A stretch of DNA of 64,000 bases from Nereocystis luetkeana (lineage: Eukaryota; Sar; Phaeophyceae; Laminariales; Laminariaceae): NCBI GenBank assembly GCA_031213475.1, contig JARUPZ010000013.1, positions 11,184,198 through 11,248,197 on the forward strand. Reading direction: 5' to 3'. The notes under the pieces were generated by a model. It did no database searches. It was not told the origin of the DNA and worked only from the letters and a program-made list of their open reading frames with translations. A program made the translations under genes and the position numbers. Of this stretch, positions 34,401-46,247 are shown one piece after another (position 1 is the stretch's first letter; each line of letters starts with the position of its first letter).

Positions 34401-37400
34401 CACCTGAGAAAGAGAAGAGCTGCTGTATACGCTCGCCAACACTCGCACACCCGTGATGCGTCATAAGCGAGGCGTTGTGGGAGGCGTAGTTCGAGCAATA
34501 GAAGGATCGCTGGTTGCACCACCGATAGACCCCTTCGGAGACTTGAAGGGGTTCGGGGCAGTCGATGAGCTATTCAGGATAGTGACCGGAGGGGTACCTG
34601 TACACGCAGCAGCGACGGGCGCAGATCTAGAACGCGCATGAAAGTACGGAAACCCCCACAGTGTCAACGAGCATGTAACAGCGGTTTAGGAACAAATCGA
34701 AGAGGATGTAAGACGACAGAAACTCTTGTTCAGCGAAAATCAGCCGCGTGTCCCCGTTTGTGGCCGGCGTGACCCACAAGGTCGGGATCACAAACGATTT
34801 ATCGTCTAATTAACAGCGTCGAGGGAAGAAAGGAGGGCTTAACGGAGATACTGACCCTGACACTGTTCCCCAATGCCTGTACGCACACTCGTTCCCGTTT
34901 CGTGACGAACTCGTGGCACTGAGAAAGAAGTTCACAAAAGAGAGGATACTGATGAGTAGGGCGGATGTGGCGAACGCGTTCAGGAATGTGCGGGTAGCGA
35001 CCAAGCTGATAGCGTTTGCTTCATAGTAGGGGATCTGGTCGTCATTGATTATTTATTGTTGAACCTTCGGATGGTCCGGATCGCCGGGTTTCTGGGGCGT
35101 CATGTCTGCCGCGGCCGAACACGAAACTGCAACACCACTCTGAATTCGACTCAGGTATTGGACGAAGGAAACTAGTTATGGTCCACGTGAAGGTATTAAT
35201 AGTAGATCGATGGGAAGAGGGTATACCCAGGCCGATTCCGTCGGGCGCAAACGCCAGAGAGCACAGCGGGGGAGAGATTTCCGACCCCTGTTTCTCAACC
35301 GAGTACGTACGTAGACCACTATCTCGTATTCAGGGTACAACTTTCAGACGACGCCAAGACGGCCTTAATTGTATCGGTCTCCATGAGACTGGGACCCCAC
35401 GATTGACGCGTTAGGGTTCAAAACTCATTTCGCACACAATGAGAATCTCGTTTCAGCAAGAAAATACCAACTATATAAAAAAGGCTGCTGCTGGACCAGT
35501 GGCCCGTGAGCAGAAGGCGAGCGTCGGCGAGGGACGTTCTCAGCGTGACCGGGAAGTTGTAGAACCTCTCGTACGTAGTGCGAGCGGGGAGGTATTGGGT
35601 GTGAAGGCTGTTGCGGCTGACCGGATAAAACGAGGCCAGCGCTAGAAAGAAACAGAACCGCGCGGTAGAGCTTGGTAGAGAGTTTCATGCGGATCTCCCC
35701 TTTGGAAGTGGGCGATAGATGACGAGCTGCTACTGGAGGGAGAGGCGCCTGGCACGGCCTGCTACACGGCGATAAAACGGCCCGCCAGAATACACGAATT
35801 GTCTGACGTAAGTGTTTGAGGCGGTGGGAGGGAGGATTCCGTGTTGAGAAGAAGGTATTTTGGAGATACGACCTGCCGACCGACCTAACTTCAGAATGTA
35901 AGAAGAAAGCCGACCTTAAGGGCACTTGTACTATCACAATCAACCTCCAAGGGTCACTGGGAACGGTTGTGACCGCGTGGGAAATGCTCGAATTGGTAGG
36001 CCACAGGCCAGACGCGGCAGGCGACCCGATTCGGATGCGAGGCGACAACATGGCGGCCGTTTCGTGGGTGTCTCGAAGTGGTGGGGGCACATTCAAAAGG
36101 GCCTGCCTACTCATGAGAATGCTGTGGCGCCTTCAACTCGCAGGCGGATGGAACCACACCCCAAAACATATTCCAGGCGTGCAGAACACTTTAGTGGACG
36201 GGATTTCCCGGTGGCCTAAAGAGACGTCGCAAGACAAGGTCGGGAAGCTAACCCACTGCAGCAAATGGCGCGAGACATCCATTGGTCCGCGGGGGTCTGG
36301 GCGTTTTATATTTTTACTCTAGACAAAGAACATCTTCACAAAACACCACGGCGTTTGAAGGGGACTCATGATGAACGATGCACAAGAACTCCCTGGACTT
36401 GAGCGCCCGTTATGATGCATGCCTTGTTCAACTCGTGGCATGCATACTGTACATGCACGTTTTCACAAGAACAGGGGACAACAGGGGAGGAAACAAAGAA
36501 GACGTGGCAAGATTAGTCAAACGTTAGCGCTTGGTTCGGTCTAAGAGAGTACTCAGAAACCCTATTTTGCAAATTAGAACACCGGGGTGAAAGAGAGAAA
36601 AGCAAAGGGTAAAGGGGCTTGGTTGCATGCTGTCGACGATCCTAATCAAGCGCTGACCGAACTGCTCGACTTCATGACGCATCGTGGTTTTGCGCACAAG
36701 AACCAGCAATCGACCGTCAGAGGGTACTTAGCAGCGACTATCGTTTTCCACAAGATGTTCGCAGGATGGGAGCATCCTTTGTCGCATTGCATGATCGTTG
36801 CAGTAGAAAAGGGGATAGACAGGGCTCACGGCATATCTACCAAGAAAAACTAAGTTTGATTGCCCTTGATGTAGGCAATGCTTGAAGACGGGCGACAGGA
36901 AGCCGTGACCATGGAAGACGGGGGGGGGCATGTCATGGTTAGGACTCGCCGTGTCATACTTTCTCTTGTGATGAGCGTCGGAGCTGTGGGCGTGCGCCCA
37001 TGGGTAGGTACATCCCGAGCCTTGTCTGGCACGGAAAGGCAGTTCTTTCTTTCACGAAGGAGTGCAGGTGAGTGCAGGTGGCGTTTGAGATCACAGCGAT
37101 CGCTACAGCAGTGCAGCTATTTTTGTTTGGCGTCTTAGTGTGACCAAAAACAAGCAGGGTGCACCATCACGCGAACGCACTTCGCGCAGGAGAAGGAGAC
37201 GGGGGGGGGGGCGTTAATGGGAGAGTTCGACGCTCTGTGGGAACTGCTGGATGTATACCCATTGCTACCAGCGGGAGCGCACCCCGCTTGGGTGGAAAGC
37301 GTTTACTCGAACAGAAGCGGTCGCGGCGTTGAGAGATACGGTACGTAGCATCGATAGAGATACCATGCAGTTCGAGTTGCACTCTGTCTGGAAGAATCGG

Positions 37401-37600
37401 GGGGGGCACGTACCTTGCGTCCCAAGGAATCTCAGAGTTAGTTGCAAATTCAGCGCGCAGGACAGTGGAAGTCGCGGGCGCTCATTACCCAAGTGATGGA
37501 GGCAGGGGAAGGGGCAAGCTTTGTTTCTGCTGCTCTCGCAAAAACGTGGCATAATTTTCGTGACATCATGGAAAATACGTTCTAGTGATCAGGATGTTTT
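31430..37600 (+). mobile_element. Fossil tyrosine-recombinase retroelement (DIRS-like), broken
   Basis: Parts in order. At about 31.6-33.4 kb is a Gly/Pro/Gln-rich gag-like region with a polyglutamine run and a Cys/His-like cluster near its end. A poorly preserved reverse-transcriptase region follows at about 33.4-35.4 kb. An RNase H region at about 35.8-36.3 kb contains RGDNMAAVSWVS and HIPGVQNTLVDGISRWP, typical of DIRS-group RNase H. A tyrosine-recombinase region at about 36.6-37.5 kb contains GYLAATIVFHKMF and AHGISTKK. This order, and a recombinase in place of a DDE integrase, mark the DIRS kin. The element is inactive, with many (about ten or more) disruptions. Terminal repeats were not found, so both ends are approximate. 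The decay suggests an old insertion. Confidence 0.7.
33893..34137. repeat. Three-unit tandem repeat, about 85-bp period
   Basis: AGAGGGCC followed by (A/G)(A/T)TTA(C/T)CC begins units at 33,893, 33,977 and 34,064. Each unit also carries CGAxAC(A)GT and a GCAGAA or GGAAGG box. It lies inside the DIRS-like fossil. Confidence 0.55.
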
Positions 37601-38280
37601 ACGGGGTGAATAGTAGATCGCCTCGCAGCGATTGCAGAAGGGGCATCAGAGGACGCTTTCTACGATAGAGGTAGCACATTCCCGCTTTTATTATATGTGG
37701 TCTTCAGGTTTCAAGTGGACCAATGAGGAAGCGGCTGTGGTGCCGTCATACTGAAGTAATCAGTGTATGCATGCTGAGCGATCCCTCGCAGTAGGTATTG
37801 ATCTGTCAAACCGAGTATTTGCAGCATATAGCAGGCCCAACATTACCTGCATCTCACGCACCGGTCAGACAAGGGCTTTCATTTATATTTGCGAGTTTCT
37901 ACTCATTCAGGGTAAAGATTGGGAGCACAACGGTGGTGTCGTTTTTCGTGGGCGGACGTCGCACGCAAGCATAGCAAAAACTTCATAACGAGAACGTCAA
38001 CAACAACGTCGAAGAAGCTGGTGGTGGTGTCACGCCAAGAATAACAAAATAATAATGCCTCCTCACCAGAAGTTATTAAATACCACCGTACACGCCTTGG
38101 CAGTACGCTCGATTTTGCGAGTGGCCTCCTTTTACCTATATTCCGGGCATGCGCAAAGCCGCAGGTGGGCTCCAGCCCGCCGCAGCGGCGCCCCCCATGT
38201 ATGTACTAGACCACGGCAGACCGAAATCTGCGGATGGGCATTGTCGTCAGGATAGGAGGTCTACGGGATGCTCCTAATAG
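37600..38280. other. Spacer between the DIRS-like fossil and LINE fragment
   Basis: No feature recognised. Confidence 0.4.
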
Positions 38281-38284
38281 GGAG

Positions 38285-38785
38285 AAAGGGAGAAGTTAAT
38301 CCTGCTGGACGTCACCCACGCGGGGACCTCAAGCGCAGATAAACCTACGAGGTGGCAGTGCCGATCAAGATGGATCAGCTGCCTCTACCTCCGAGGCGCG
38401 CAGGCGCCAATACGACGCTTTGTCTAGGACATGTATCCTTTGACGAACGGAGTCACAAATTTGCCACTTTAGCAGTGGAAAGCTTTGGGCGTCTCGGGGT
38501 AGAGGACAGTAAGTTCGTCGACCAGCTGACAGCTAGTGTCATGACGGGGAGGGATCGTGGGTCGATGGGAAGGAAAGGATTGGTAAAGGAACGCCTACTC
38601 CAAGTCGGCTTGGTGACTACACAGGTCGCCATTTCGAGGTGGGTATCGCGATTTAGACTCCAGCTCAGGGGTCGTCAGGAATCGAGAAGAAGCTGGGAGG
38701 GAGATGACAGACCCACACCCATGGTGTTGGGATGGAGCTTGGATGCGGCCTAGGATTGAAGAATAGAAGTAACGAGTGCTTACTA
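38285..38785 (+). mobile_element. LINE 3' fragment (C-terminal ORF2 region)
   Basis: The frame at 38,352-38,753 contains HVSFDERSHKFATLAVESFG followed by RLG and later QVAISR. The VESFGRLG block resembles the C-terminal region of many algal and plant LINE ORF2 proteins. Upstream, LILLDVTHA is in another frame, so there is at least one indel between them. It is paired with an inverted relative at 39,510-40,080. Confidence 0.55.
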
Positions 38786-39509
38786 AGATGTAGGAGGGAG
38801 CACACAACACATAGAGTAGGCTAATAGCGTAGATAAAACATGAAAGGAAGTAGACATGGAAGGTAGATATACTTTGTGCATAGGTTCCCTTTGTATACAT
38901 ACGGTGATTTCTTCTTTCAGATATGTTTTGAGTGTACATCATGGAAGCTCATGCTGCTCTTCGTTGGATGGCAAGCCTAATAATAATAAAGGTAGAAGCA
39001 GCATGCATGCTACCAAATACGATAATACTACTAGGACTGCTAATAATGATGTTGAAAATGTACAAGCTACGTATTGCTGTGTGTGATCCAACACTGCCAC
39101 TGCTCCAGCCGTGCTCGACACGGTGCGCCAACAGCAGCTAGCTGGTAACGTAATATGCACATGTGGTAGATCCGCGCTGTACTCTCAGTACTACCGCAAG
39201 CAGTGGTGTTTGTTGTTGTCTTCGGCATTTGGCCTATGCACGTACCTGCTGCATGCAGTGTGTGACCGGCATTTTTTACTCCTACCGATCATCCCCGGAT
39301 CGCAACAAATCATTCCTACAAGCATCGCGTATACAGCAGCATTTTTATTATTACTATTATTATTTGCCCTCACAATGTGCAGGGCGTTATTCACTCAAAA
39401 TGAAAAACTGACATAATTCATCGAATACCACTAACTTCATCTAACGAATCAATTCTCCTTCCCTGCGTATACTCACTTGAGTACGCACCCCCACCATTTA
39501 CCGAGATAT
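38786..39509. other. Spacer between the two inverted LINE fragments
   Basis: Rich in AGT/CTA/CAG-type triplets, for example at 38,980-39,060 and 39,340-39,365. No coding feature. Confidence 0.4.
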
Positions 39510-40080
39510 GTTACCTACTATGTATCTATACGCCATGCTTCCTACTCCGCATCTACATCCCACCCCCACGCCATGGGAAGTAGTCCTCCCTCTTCCTCCC
39601 TTCTCCCCCTGGCGGCCTGGCGGTCTCGCAGGGCGAGCGTATATCGGGGCAATCTACGCGAGATCGCGACCTGGGCAGTCACCGATATGACCTGGAAAAG
39701 GTGCTCCTTACAAACCCCTTTTCTTGCTAAAGATCCCCTGTCCGTTCCTCCAACGATGCTTGCCGCCAGCTGGTCGATGACATCGCTACCTTCCTTCCCG
39801 AGGCGTCCAAAGCTTTCCACCCCGAGGGTGACAAGTTTATGGCTGCGCTCGTTGAAGGACACTTGTCCTGCACGAGCGTAGTGGTTGCGCTTTCGCGCCT
39901 CAGAAGTGGAAGCAGCTGATCCGTCTCGATCAGCGCTGCCAGCCCGCATGTGGACCCTTGCTTGGGGGTCTGCATGCGTGATGTCGAGGAGTATCGCCTT
40001 GTTGCGGTACTCTGACGACGTAGCGTCTCGGAGGCCTCCCCTCTCGATCACTATATCATGCGGAGGTTTCTGTGGGCGTT
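39510..40080 (-). mobile_element. LINE 3' fragment, inverted relative of 38,285-38,785
   Basis: On the minus strand the frame 40,051-39,542 begins with ERGGLRDATSSEYRNKAILL and continues with DITHADPQARVH, AGQVSFNERSHKLVTLGVES, FGRLG and TAQVAISRRLPRY. It is the better-preserved copy: 170 codons without a stop. The LINE is 5'-truncated; only the end of ORF2 remains. Confidence 0.6.
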
Positions 40081-41262
40081 GAAGGGCGCTCCGCTTTCCA
40101 TTTCATCTCATGGCGGATGGGCAACCGCTTGAAGGTGCGAGGCAGCGCGTGGACTAGCGGCTGATTCGTACAAAAATACTCCAAGTTATAGCTCTGCTGT
40201 GAGCCCTGCACTGCTGACCGATCCTAGAGCCAGCCGAAAGAGTGCCAGTAATACACGTTCCTTTGTCGCAGTACGGGTATCTTATTATTATGCTGTCGTA
40301 TCATATCACATGGCATTTAAAAGCAGTACTACTACATACAGCAGTACTGCTGTACATACAATAATATGCAGTTATATCATGCGAGGTGTTTTAGATTGCG
40401 TGAAAACACACAATTGTCAACGTGTCAGTGTGTGAGTACTGCCTGGTGTAGGTAGCGTATTATCGATGACAAACTGCGCTTGATAATTATATTGTTTTCG
40501 TTACTTTTTTACCGAGCTTCGACTCGGACGATCCTTGCTCTTTTTCTATCTATCTTCAAATTTCCACAAGTAGATTATATTACTCATATTAAATAGCAGT
40601 ATAATACGACAAATAAACCGATTTGATGCACATCAAGACTACCACAACCAACATCCCTCCATCAGATCCACCACAAAAACAACCGCTCCCCCCTGAGAAG
40701 CATCTTCTACCAAAAACCCGCTGTCCATGTCCACCTTGCTTTTCTGACCTGCTACTTACTACGCGTATGATACACTTTAGCCTACAAGTTAGTTGTATGT
40801 TTTCGCGCAATGTCACGGTGTTTGTGCGCGCATACGGTTGGTGTGCGTTCATACGTTCATACACCTCAACATTTCACAGTTTAGTTAGCTGCTCCCAATA
40901 CTTGGGACTAAATCAAAATATCTATGTATGATCGAGAAAATACTGTTGTTGTAGGTACTGCTTCTTGCACTCGCAGTATTCCGGGTTTTCACTGCAGCAG
41001 CATTGCTGCAGCAGATATATACTGCGAGTAGTCGCAGTATTACTGTGTAGTATTTCGAAGTTCTGCACGACTGCTACTCTACTGACGATACTAGTCTGCG
41101 GATACTCTGGGCTCGCACTAGTTTGGGATTCGATTCGAGGTTTTGCACTTCAGATATTTTCTATACTCCCAAGTATTCCGTGTTTCAATGCTACTACTGC
41201 TGCTACTACTGCGGGTACATTTTTTTGCCTGTATTCTTGAGCTTCCGTACTGCACAATGATG
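40081..41262. other. AGT/CTG-rich spacer
   Basis: Many short runs of AGTAC, GCAGTA and TACTGC (for example 40,320-40,350 and 40,960-41,050) but no perfect long microsatellite and no gene recognised. Confidence 0.4.
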
Positions 41263-41400
41263 TCATACTCTCAGTATACTCTCAGTAGTTGGGCCTTCTC
41301 AGTACTCACAATATATTGGCCTCCGTACTGCTCATACTCTCAGTATACTCTCAATAGTTGGGCCTTCTAAGTACTCACTATATATTGGTCTCCAGTACTT
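41263..41400. repeat. 69-bp tandem duplication
   Basis: TCATACTCTCAGTATACTCT starts at 41,263 and again at 41,332. The two units differ at only a few positions. Confidence 0.75.
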
Positions 41401-41974
41401 CAATTAGGGTTACTCTCAGTACTCGGACTAGGAGTTATTCTCGAGCATCTTCCACTCTGTGTCCGTGAATATTTTTTTTACCCAGAACGCCAAAAAACAT
41501 CATTATTAAGAGGGGGATGGAAGTATTTTGTATGTGTGTGTGCTGGAGTTTACTCAGCCGGTCACAAAGTAATACCAGGTACAACGCAAGCTCGACCTCA
41601 CCCAACTTTTTGTAATTAATTACATTTACGCCGCAAGCAAAGAAATGATCGCCGCAAGTCATCAGTTCAGGATCAATACGATCCACGTACCGATATACCC
41701 TATTTTTTTTCTTGTACGTAGTAGTAGTATAAATTAAAATGATCCCACAGTATTTCCACTGACAGCACTATCTATGTAGTCTTTCCTCAAAAATATGTGT
41801 GTGTGTTCTTTACATATGTCATGATGGATGGGTGCAGTTGGTTCTCAGCAGGTAGTTAGTTCTGAACAGGTACGTACGCAGGTATTTTATGCGAGCATTA
41901 GTTCGCTCTTGCGCCACTCCCCTAGGCACTTTCCAGAGGGGAACCTTGTATATAATATATATATATATATATAT

Positions 41975-42083
41975 TATATCCAATCATAGACCTTCTGTCC
42001 GTTTCGCGTAATTTGATGTACTTTTTCTTCCTGAGCGAGTGTAGCGGGCGGCGTAGGCCGCCCGCGAAGCGAAGCACCTTGTA
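41975..42083 (+). repeat. Hairpin-bearing repeat, copy 1
   Basis: A perfect 9-bp stem GCGGGCGGC-GTAG-GCCGCCCGC at 42,044-42,065, flanked by AATTTGATGT, TTCCTG and GCGA on the left and GCGAAGC...CACCTTGTA on the right. The same flanks and hairpin recur at 52,088-52,198. Confidence 0.7.
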
Positions 42084-42084
42084 T

Positions 42085-42500
42085 ATACATACATACGGTT
42101 GAGGCGCGATTAACAAGTAATCTGCATTTGTCATGAAAAGTTTGGACTGTGTAATTAATACTCCCGGCAACAGCAGCTGGATTGTGGCAACAACATACGC
42201 TGGATCGTGGCAACAATTATAGCAGCTGGATTGTGGCACAACACCAGCTGGATCTTGGCAACAGCAGTATAATAACTCGAACAGCACTATTAATTTCAAA
42301 TATCAATAGGCATAGACTCTGCTGTATGCATTACGCGTATTATTGCTGCACAACTCTACATGCGATTGAGGGCATCATGAAAAAAACATATGTTGTACTT
42401 GTCATTAAATGTTTCTCTTGCGTGCAAAGTAATAACTGTCAAACGTAGTATATACTAATGTTTACTGCAACAGACTCTTGGCAATAGCATCACTACTACA
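42085..42500 (+). repeat. Repeat block A, partial copy
   Basis: Begins ACATACGGTTGAGGCGCGAT and carries several GGCAACAGCAGCTGG-type phrases, CGATTGAGGGCATCATGAAAA and AAATGTTTCTCT. The same order occurs at 44,705-44,980 and, inverted, at 50,150-49,810. Confidence 0.65.
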
Positions 42501-43320
42501 CTACTACTACTGCTGCTACTACTACTGCACTACTACAACTACTACGGTGCCTATGCAGAATGCACACCGAGACAGGGGGGGTAAAGAGATACGGACGGCA
42601 GCATAAGGCTCTGTGGCTCACCTACTACAGTAACTGCTGAGGGTGTGCGGCTGGACAACTTGCTAGGCATAATATTCATGCATGTACGACTGTCGTAGTA
42701 GGTACTTCAACCAATCTGCCCCAGGTAGACAGACCGGGGGGGCCAGGTGCGTGGTGTACGTCAAAGGCGGTGCACGTTGGAGGGCTAGGTAAGACAAATA
42801 TGACGCTCGAAAGACGTGTGCTACTCCTGCTGTATCTGCTGCTGTATCTGCTCGGCATCCGCTGGTGCTGCTGTTGGTGCCGCTACTGAGATTGATCAAA
42901 AACCAAAACGTGGTCTGGTGAAAGAGGCCGATTTCAAAATTATTGAGATTTCCAACACAGGGAAAATTCAGCAGATAAAATTCTCCGTTGTTGGGCGTGG
43001 CTTTGGTATCACACCTGTCCTGACATTTTTTTCGTACAAATATTTAATAGGATATCGGTCAGGCAGTCGAGCAGTGTGGGCCGTGTTAGCTGCCACACTG
43101 AGACACAGTACAGCGAGACGGAAGGCAGTATGGACCTGGCTCTAATGCTCTTGCCCGTTGCGACTACCTGCTGCTGTTGTTGAGAGCTTGCGACTGGGCA
43201 TCTACCGTCGCTCGGAATGACAATAACTGGTATCAAACCATTATCTCAGGTAGACGAACGTGCTCGATGTGAGGTGTGCACCACCCGTGAAAGAGCTTGG
43301 TGCAACCGGAAAAACGGCCG
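42500..43320 (+). repeat. Repeat blocks B, two copies with spacer
   Basis: Copy 1 (about 42,545-42,800) has TGCACACCGAGACAGGGGGG and GGCTGGACAACTT, then CCAGGTAGACAGACCG. Copy 2 (about 43,075-43,320) has GTACAGCGAGACGG, GGCTCT(A)TGCTCTTGCCCGTT and GGTGTGCACCACCCGT. Inverted relatives lie at 49,671-49,390 and 49,160-48,890. A degenerate CTA-triplet run at 42,487-42,545 precedes copy 1. Confidence 0.65.
42900..43000 (+). pseudogene. Protein-like segment within block B spacer
   Basis: EADFKIIEISNTGKIQQIKF is encoded near 42,935-42,995. The inverted copy (minus strand near 49,316-49,250) gives ADNFKIVEIVNPKKIQR. Most nucleotide differences fall on third positions or give similar residues (K, E, I/V), which hints that an ancestral open frame was once under selection. 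Family unknown. Confidence 0.35.
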
Positions 43321-43489
43321 ACAGATGTGTGCTGTTGCTGCAGTACGTTGTTGTGGCTGCTGTGCTTGCTGCTGCTACTGCTTCTCTTTCTGATGAGATT
43401 AAAAAACATAAACGTACAGCAGAGGGTGGCGAACAATGGGACAATGGGAATAACTATCTCTTTTGTCGCCGGCTATTTACGAAAAAAAC

Positions 43490-43880
43490 AATTGCGGGGT
43501 TTTTCATGTAAGCTACTCGGCTCGGCGAAATTTGAAAGCAATCCCTTGCTTTTTCGAGCCAATTCAGCGACGTTCAATTCACCGAGGACCGCCATGGCGC
43601 TCGGCCGGGAACCCAGACATGAATCGCAATGTATCCACGCCCCCCTTGCTCCCCCCGAGGCTGAGAGAGCGAGCAAGAACCCTCGGTCGTTGGAGAGCAG
43701 CATGCCTGAAAACAAAATGCATATTATACATATACATACAAGGCTCCCCTTCGGGATGTGGGTAATGTGAAATCCCGGAGGCATCGGAAGACGACAAGGA
43801 AGTCACAGGTAGCACACGTGTAGCTATTCTTGGCGGAAAAGTGAGCCATGGGTTAGCGTATTGCTCGAAGGAAAGATTAA
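43490..43880 (+). repeat. Repeat block C
   Basis: Contains CTACTCGGCTCG, GAGCCAA(T/C)TCAGCGACG, CTCGGCCGGGA, AGCAGCATGC, then CTTCGGGATGT and GTGAGCCATGGGTTAGCGTA. The first half is matched inverted at 48,770-48,490 and the second half inverted at 51,085-50,905. Confidence 0.65.
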
Positions 43881-44184
43881 TAGTAGTCAGAAGAAACTCA
43901 TTGAAACTATATATATGGTGAATACCTCACTTCTGTGTCATGGTCGCTCATAGAGAAAGAATACAGGGATGTCGATGCTGGCCAGGGCACTCTTCTTCTT
44001 GGTATAGTTCTTCTTGTTGGTTATATCATGGAGAGCTCAAATAGGGTACAGGAACAGAGTGCGACAAGGGGGGACAGTCGAGTGCCAGACTGCCCCCTGA
44101 ACCAGATATGTTCAACCATAAACAATCTACTTGACGTTTCCGTTACTAGCACGTGACATTCTCTCATATTCGTAGTACACCTAC
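43881..44184. other. Spacer between repeat blocks C and A
   Basis: No feature recognised. Confidence 0.4.
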
Positions 44185-44980
44185 TGGTATTGGCTAGGTA
44201 GAAGAAGCATGCAGACGGCAAAAACAGCAATATATAGCGGACACCACAACGACTACGACTGCTGATTGCGTATGTCGTGCCTGTCGTATCTAGTATGATG
44301 ACATGGCTTTGCATTGCCCACTGCAGTGCACACTGCACACGTGGCAACGTAGTATCTCTGTGGCGTAGCTTTGTGACCACAGAACTTGTATCTCTTCTAG
44401 GATTGAAGAATCGGCACGGACACTGGTTGTGCTGGATGTCGACGGGCAGAAAGAACGGTTCAATGTGAAGAACACACACACACTACAGATAGTACAGGCA
44501 TGTGTGTACTCAGTACCATGGGCTACTATTAATATCAATATCACTACTACTCCACAACAAAATATATAGGATACTACAGCAGTACCTACTGCTATACCTG
44601 CGTGTCAAAAACAGCGTCAATGTAGCACAGAAGGGCCGAATAACCCAAAACATCACCGCGCATGTATCTGTAGGAAGCGGCTTATTCTCTGTATTTATCA
44701 TGTACAGGTATACATACGGTTGAGGCACGATGCAAACGTTTTCTGCATTTGTTATGATTTTTTCAAACTACTGTCTAATAAATACTCACAGCAACAGCAG
44801 TTGACTCGCGGCAACAGCAGCTGGTTGGCGGCTACAGCAGCAGTAGAATCAAACGTTAATTATTTATATCAACAGCAGCAACTCGGCTGTATAATCAGTA
44901 TATTGTGCAAATCTACACACTTTTGAGGGCATCATAAAAACGACATCTGTACTTCTTATCCTGAAATGTTTCTCTCCACC
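44185..44980 (+). repeat. Repeat block A, long copy, interrupted by insertions
   Basis: Matches the inverted copy at 50,455-49,810 in order: GTATTGGCTAGG, AGCATGCAGACGGCAA, GACACCACAACGACTACGAC, TACCATGGGCTAC, CTATACCTGCGTGTC and ACATACGGTTGAGGCACGAT. It is broken by a 218-bp insert at 44,264-44,481 and ends at the LINE junction near 44,980. Its last piece reappears at 47,781-47,842. Confidence 0.7.
44264..44481 (+). mobile_element. 218-bp copy of the LINE 3' end, (AC)n tail
   Basis: It is about 98 percent identical (four differences noted) to 47,562-47,780, the end of the full LINE insertion, from GATTGCGTATGTCGTGCC to the (AC)n run. Inferred to be a severely 5'-truncated LINE insert or a SINE sharing the LINE tail. 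Confidence 0.65.
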
Positions 44981-45017
44981 TAAACTATCGCTTGAAGATG
45001 AACCATCCACAGACGAG

Positions 45018-46247
45018 ATGACAGAAGCACTTAAGGGGATGTCGAATTGGAAAGCTGTCGGGCCAGATGGTCTCCCGGTCGAACTCCTAAAAATCGACCA
45101 CCCGGCATTCGCCCAGCGCTTTCACAACATCCTTGTCAATGTTTGGTTAACAGGAGAAGTCCCTCAGCAATGGAAAGATGCGATCATCAAGGTCTTTCAC
45201 AAAAAGAAGGATCGAACTGACTGCAACAACTATAGAGGGATTTCGCTTGTTGCCCACGCAGGCAAAGTGTTGTTGAAAATCGTCGCGTCCCGCCTCAGCA
45301 ACTACTGCGAGACCGAGGAACTACTCCCCGAGGAACAGTGCGGCTTCCGCCCCGCACGATCAACGATTGATATGTTGTTCGTCGTGCGCCGGCTGCAAGA
45401 GCTCGGACGACAGAGGAAAATCCCCTTATATGTGTGCTTCATCGATCTGCAGAAAGCGTACGACTCTGTCGATCGAGAGCTGTTATGGAAGGTACTCACA
45501 CGCTTTGGCGTACCAACCAAGATGCTGAGAATTATCCGTAATTTCCACGATGGCATGCGGGCTCGCGTGCGTACTGATGACGGCGAGCTCTCGGAATGGT
45601 TTGATGTCACGCAGGGGCTGCGGCAAGGCTGTGTACTATCACCGTTACTGTTCAACGTGTTCTTCGCTGCTGCGTTACACGTCGTACTAGTACGCTTCAG
45701 CCAAGACGAAGCCATTGTAAGGGATTTGGTCCAACTCAGTGAAGCTGGAGTAGTTCGAACAGGGAAGGAGGAACCATTGGCGTGCGTGCGAAGGTCTGTA
45801 TGGGGCATGTTGTACGCCGATGATGCAGGAATTGTCTCGAAGTCGGCTGAAGGGCTCGCAAAAATGATGGCAGTCATCGTGACTGTCTTCGAAGCAGTAG
45901 GCCTCACGGTGTCGGAAAAGAAGACTGAGACAATGGTCCTACAAACACCAGACCGGACAACCCTCGCACCACCGCTCGTCATCGAAGCAGCAGGTCAGAG
46001 GTATAAGCAGACGACCCAGTTCTTATACCTAGGCGGCGTTATCCACGAAAACGCTGCGCTCTCGCTCGAAATCGACCGACGGATCCGCCTCATGCGAGCA
46101 TGCCTCAAACGGTTGGGCCCGGAGTTGTATGATAGGACGACCGCCCCCCTTAGCCTTAAAGTCCGAATGCTGAAGGCCGAGGTGATTGAGACCCTGCTGT
46201 ACGGGTGTGTGACGTGGACCCTCAGAGCGGAACACTTTGCCAAGCTT
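45018..46247 (+). CDS. LINE ORF2, reverse transcriptase
   Basis: Seen: [47 protein letters not shown]; motif [18 protein letters not shown]; motif [18 protein letters not shown]; motif C YADD at 45,813-45,824; then [12 protein letters not shown] and [11 protein letters not shown]. All classical RT palm motifs and both catalytic Asp pairs are intact. The frame is open upstream of the first ATG to the insertion edge ([13 protein letters not shown]), so that ATG is internal rather than a true start. Clade is not resolved. A one-base insertion near 46,247 shifts the frame, and the protein continues at 46,248-47,004. Confidence 0.9.

Noticed and set aside
37767-37988. EHNGGVVF phrase resembling a Pmp GGAV signature
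   Set aside because: Single short match without FxxN, module length or splice sites; likely chance.
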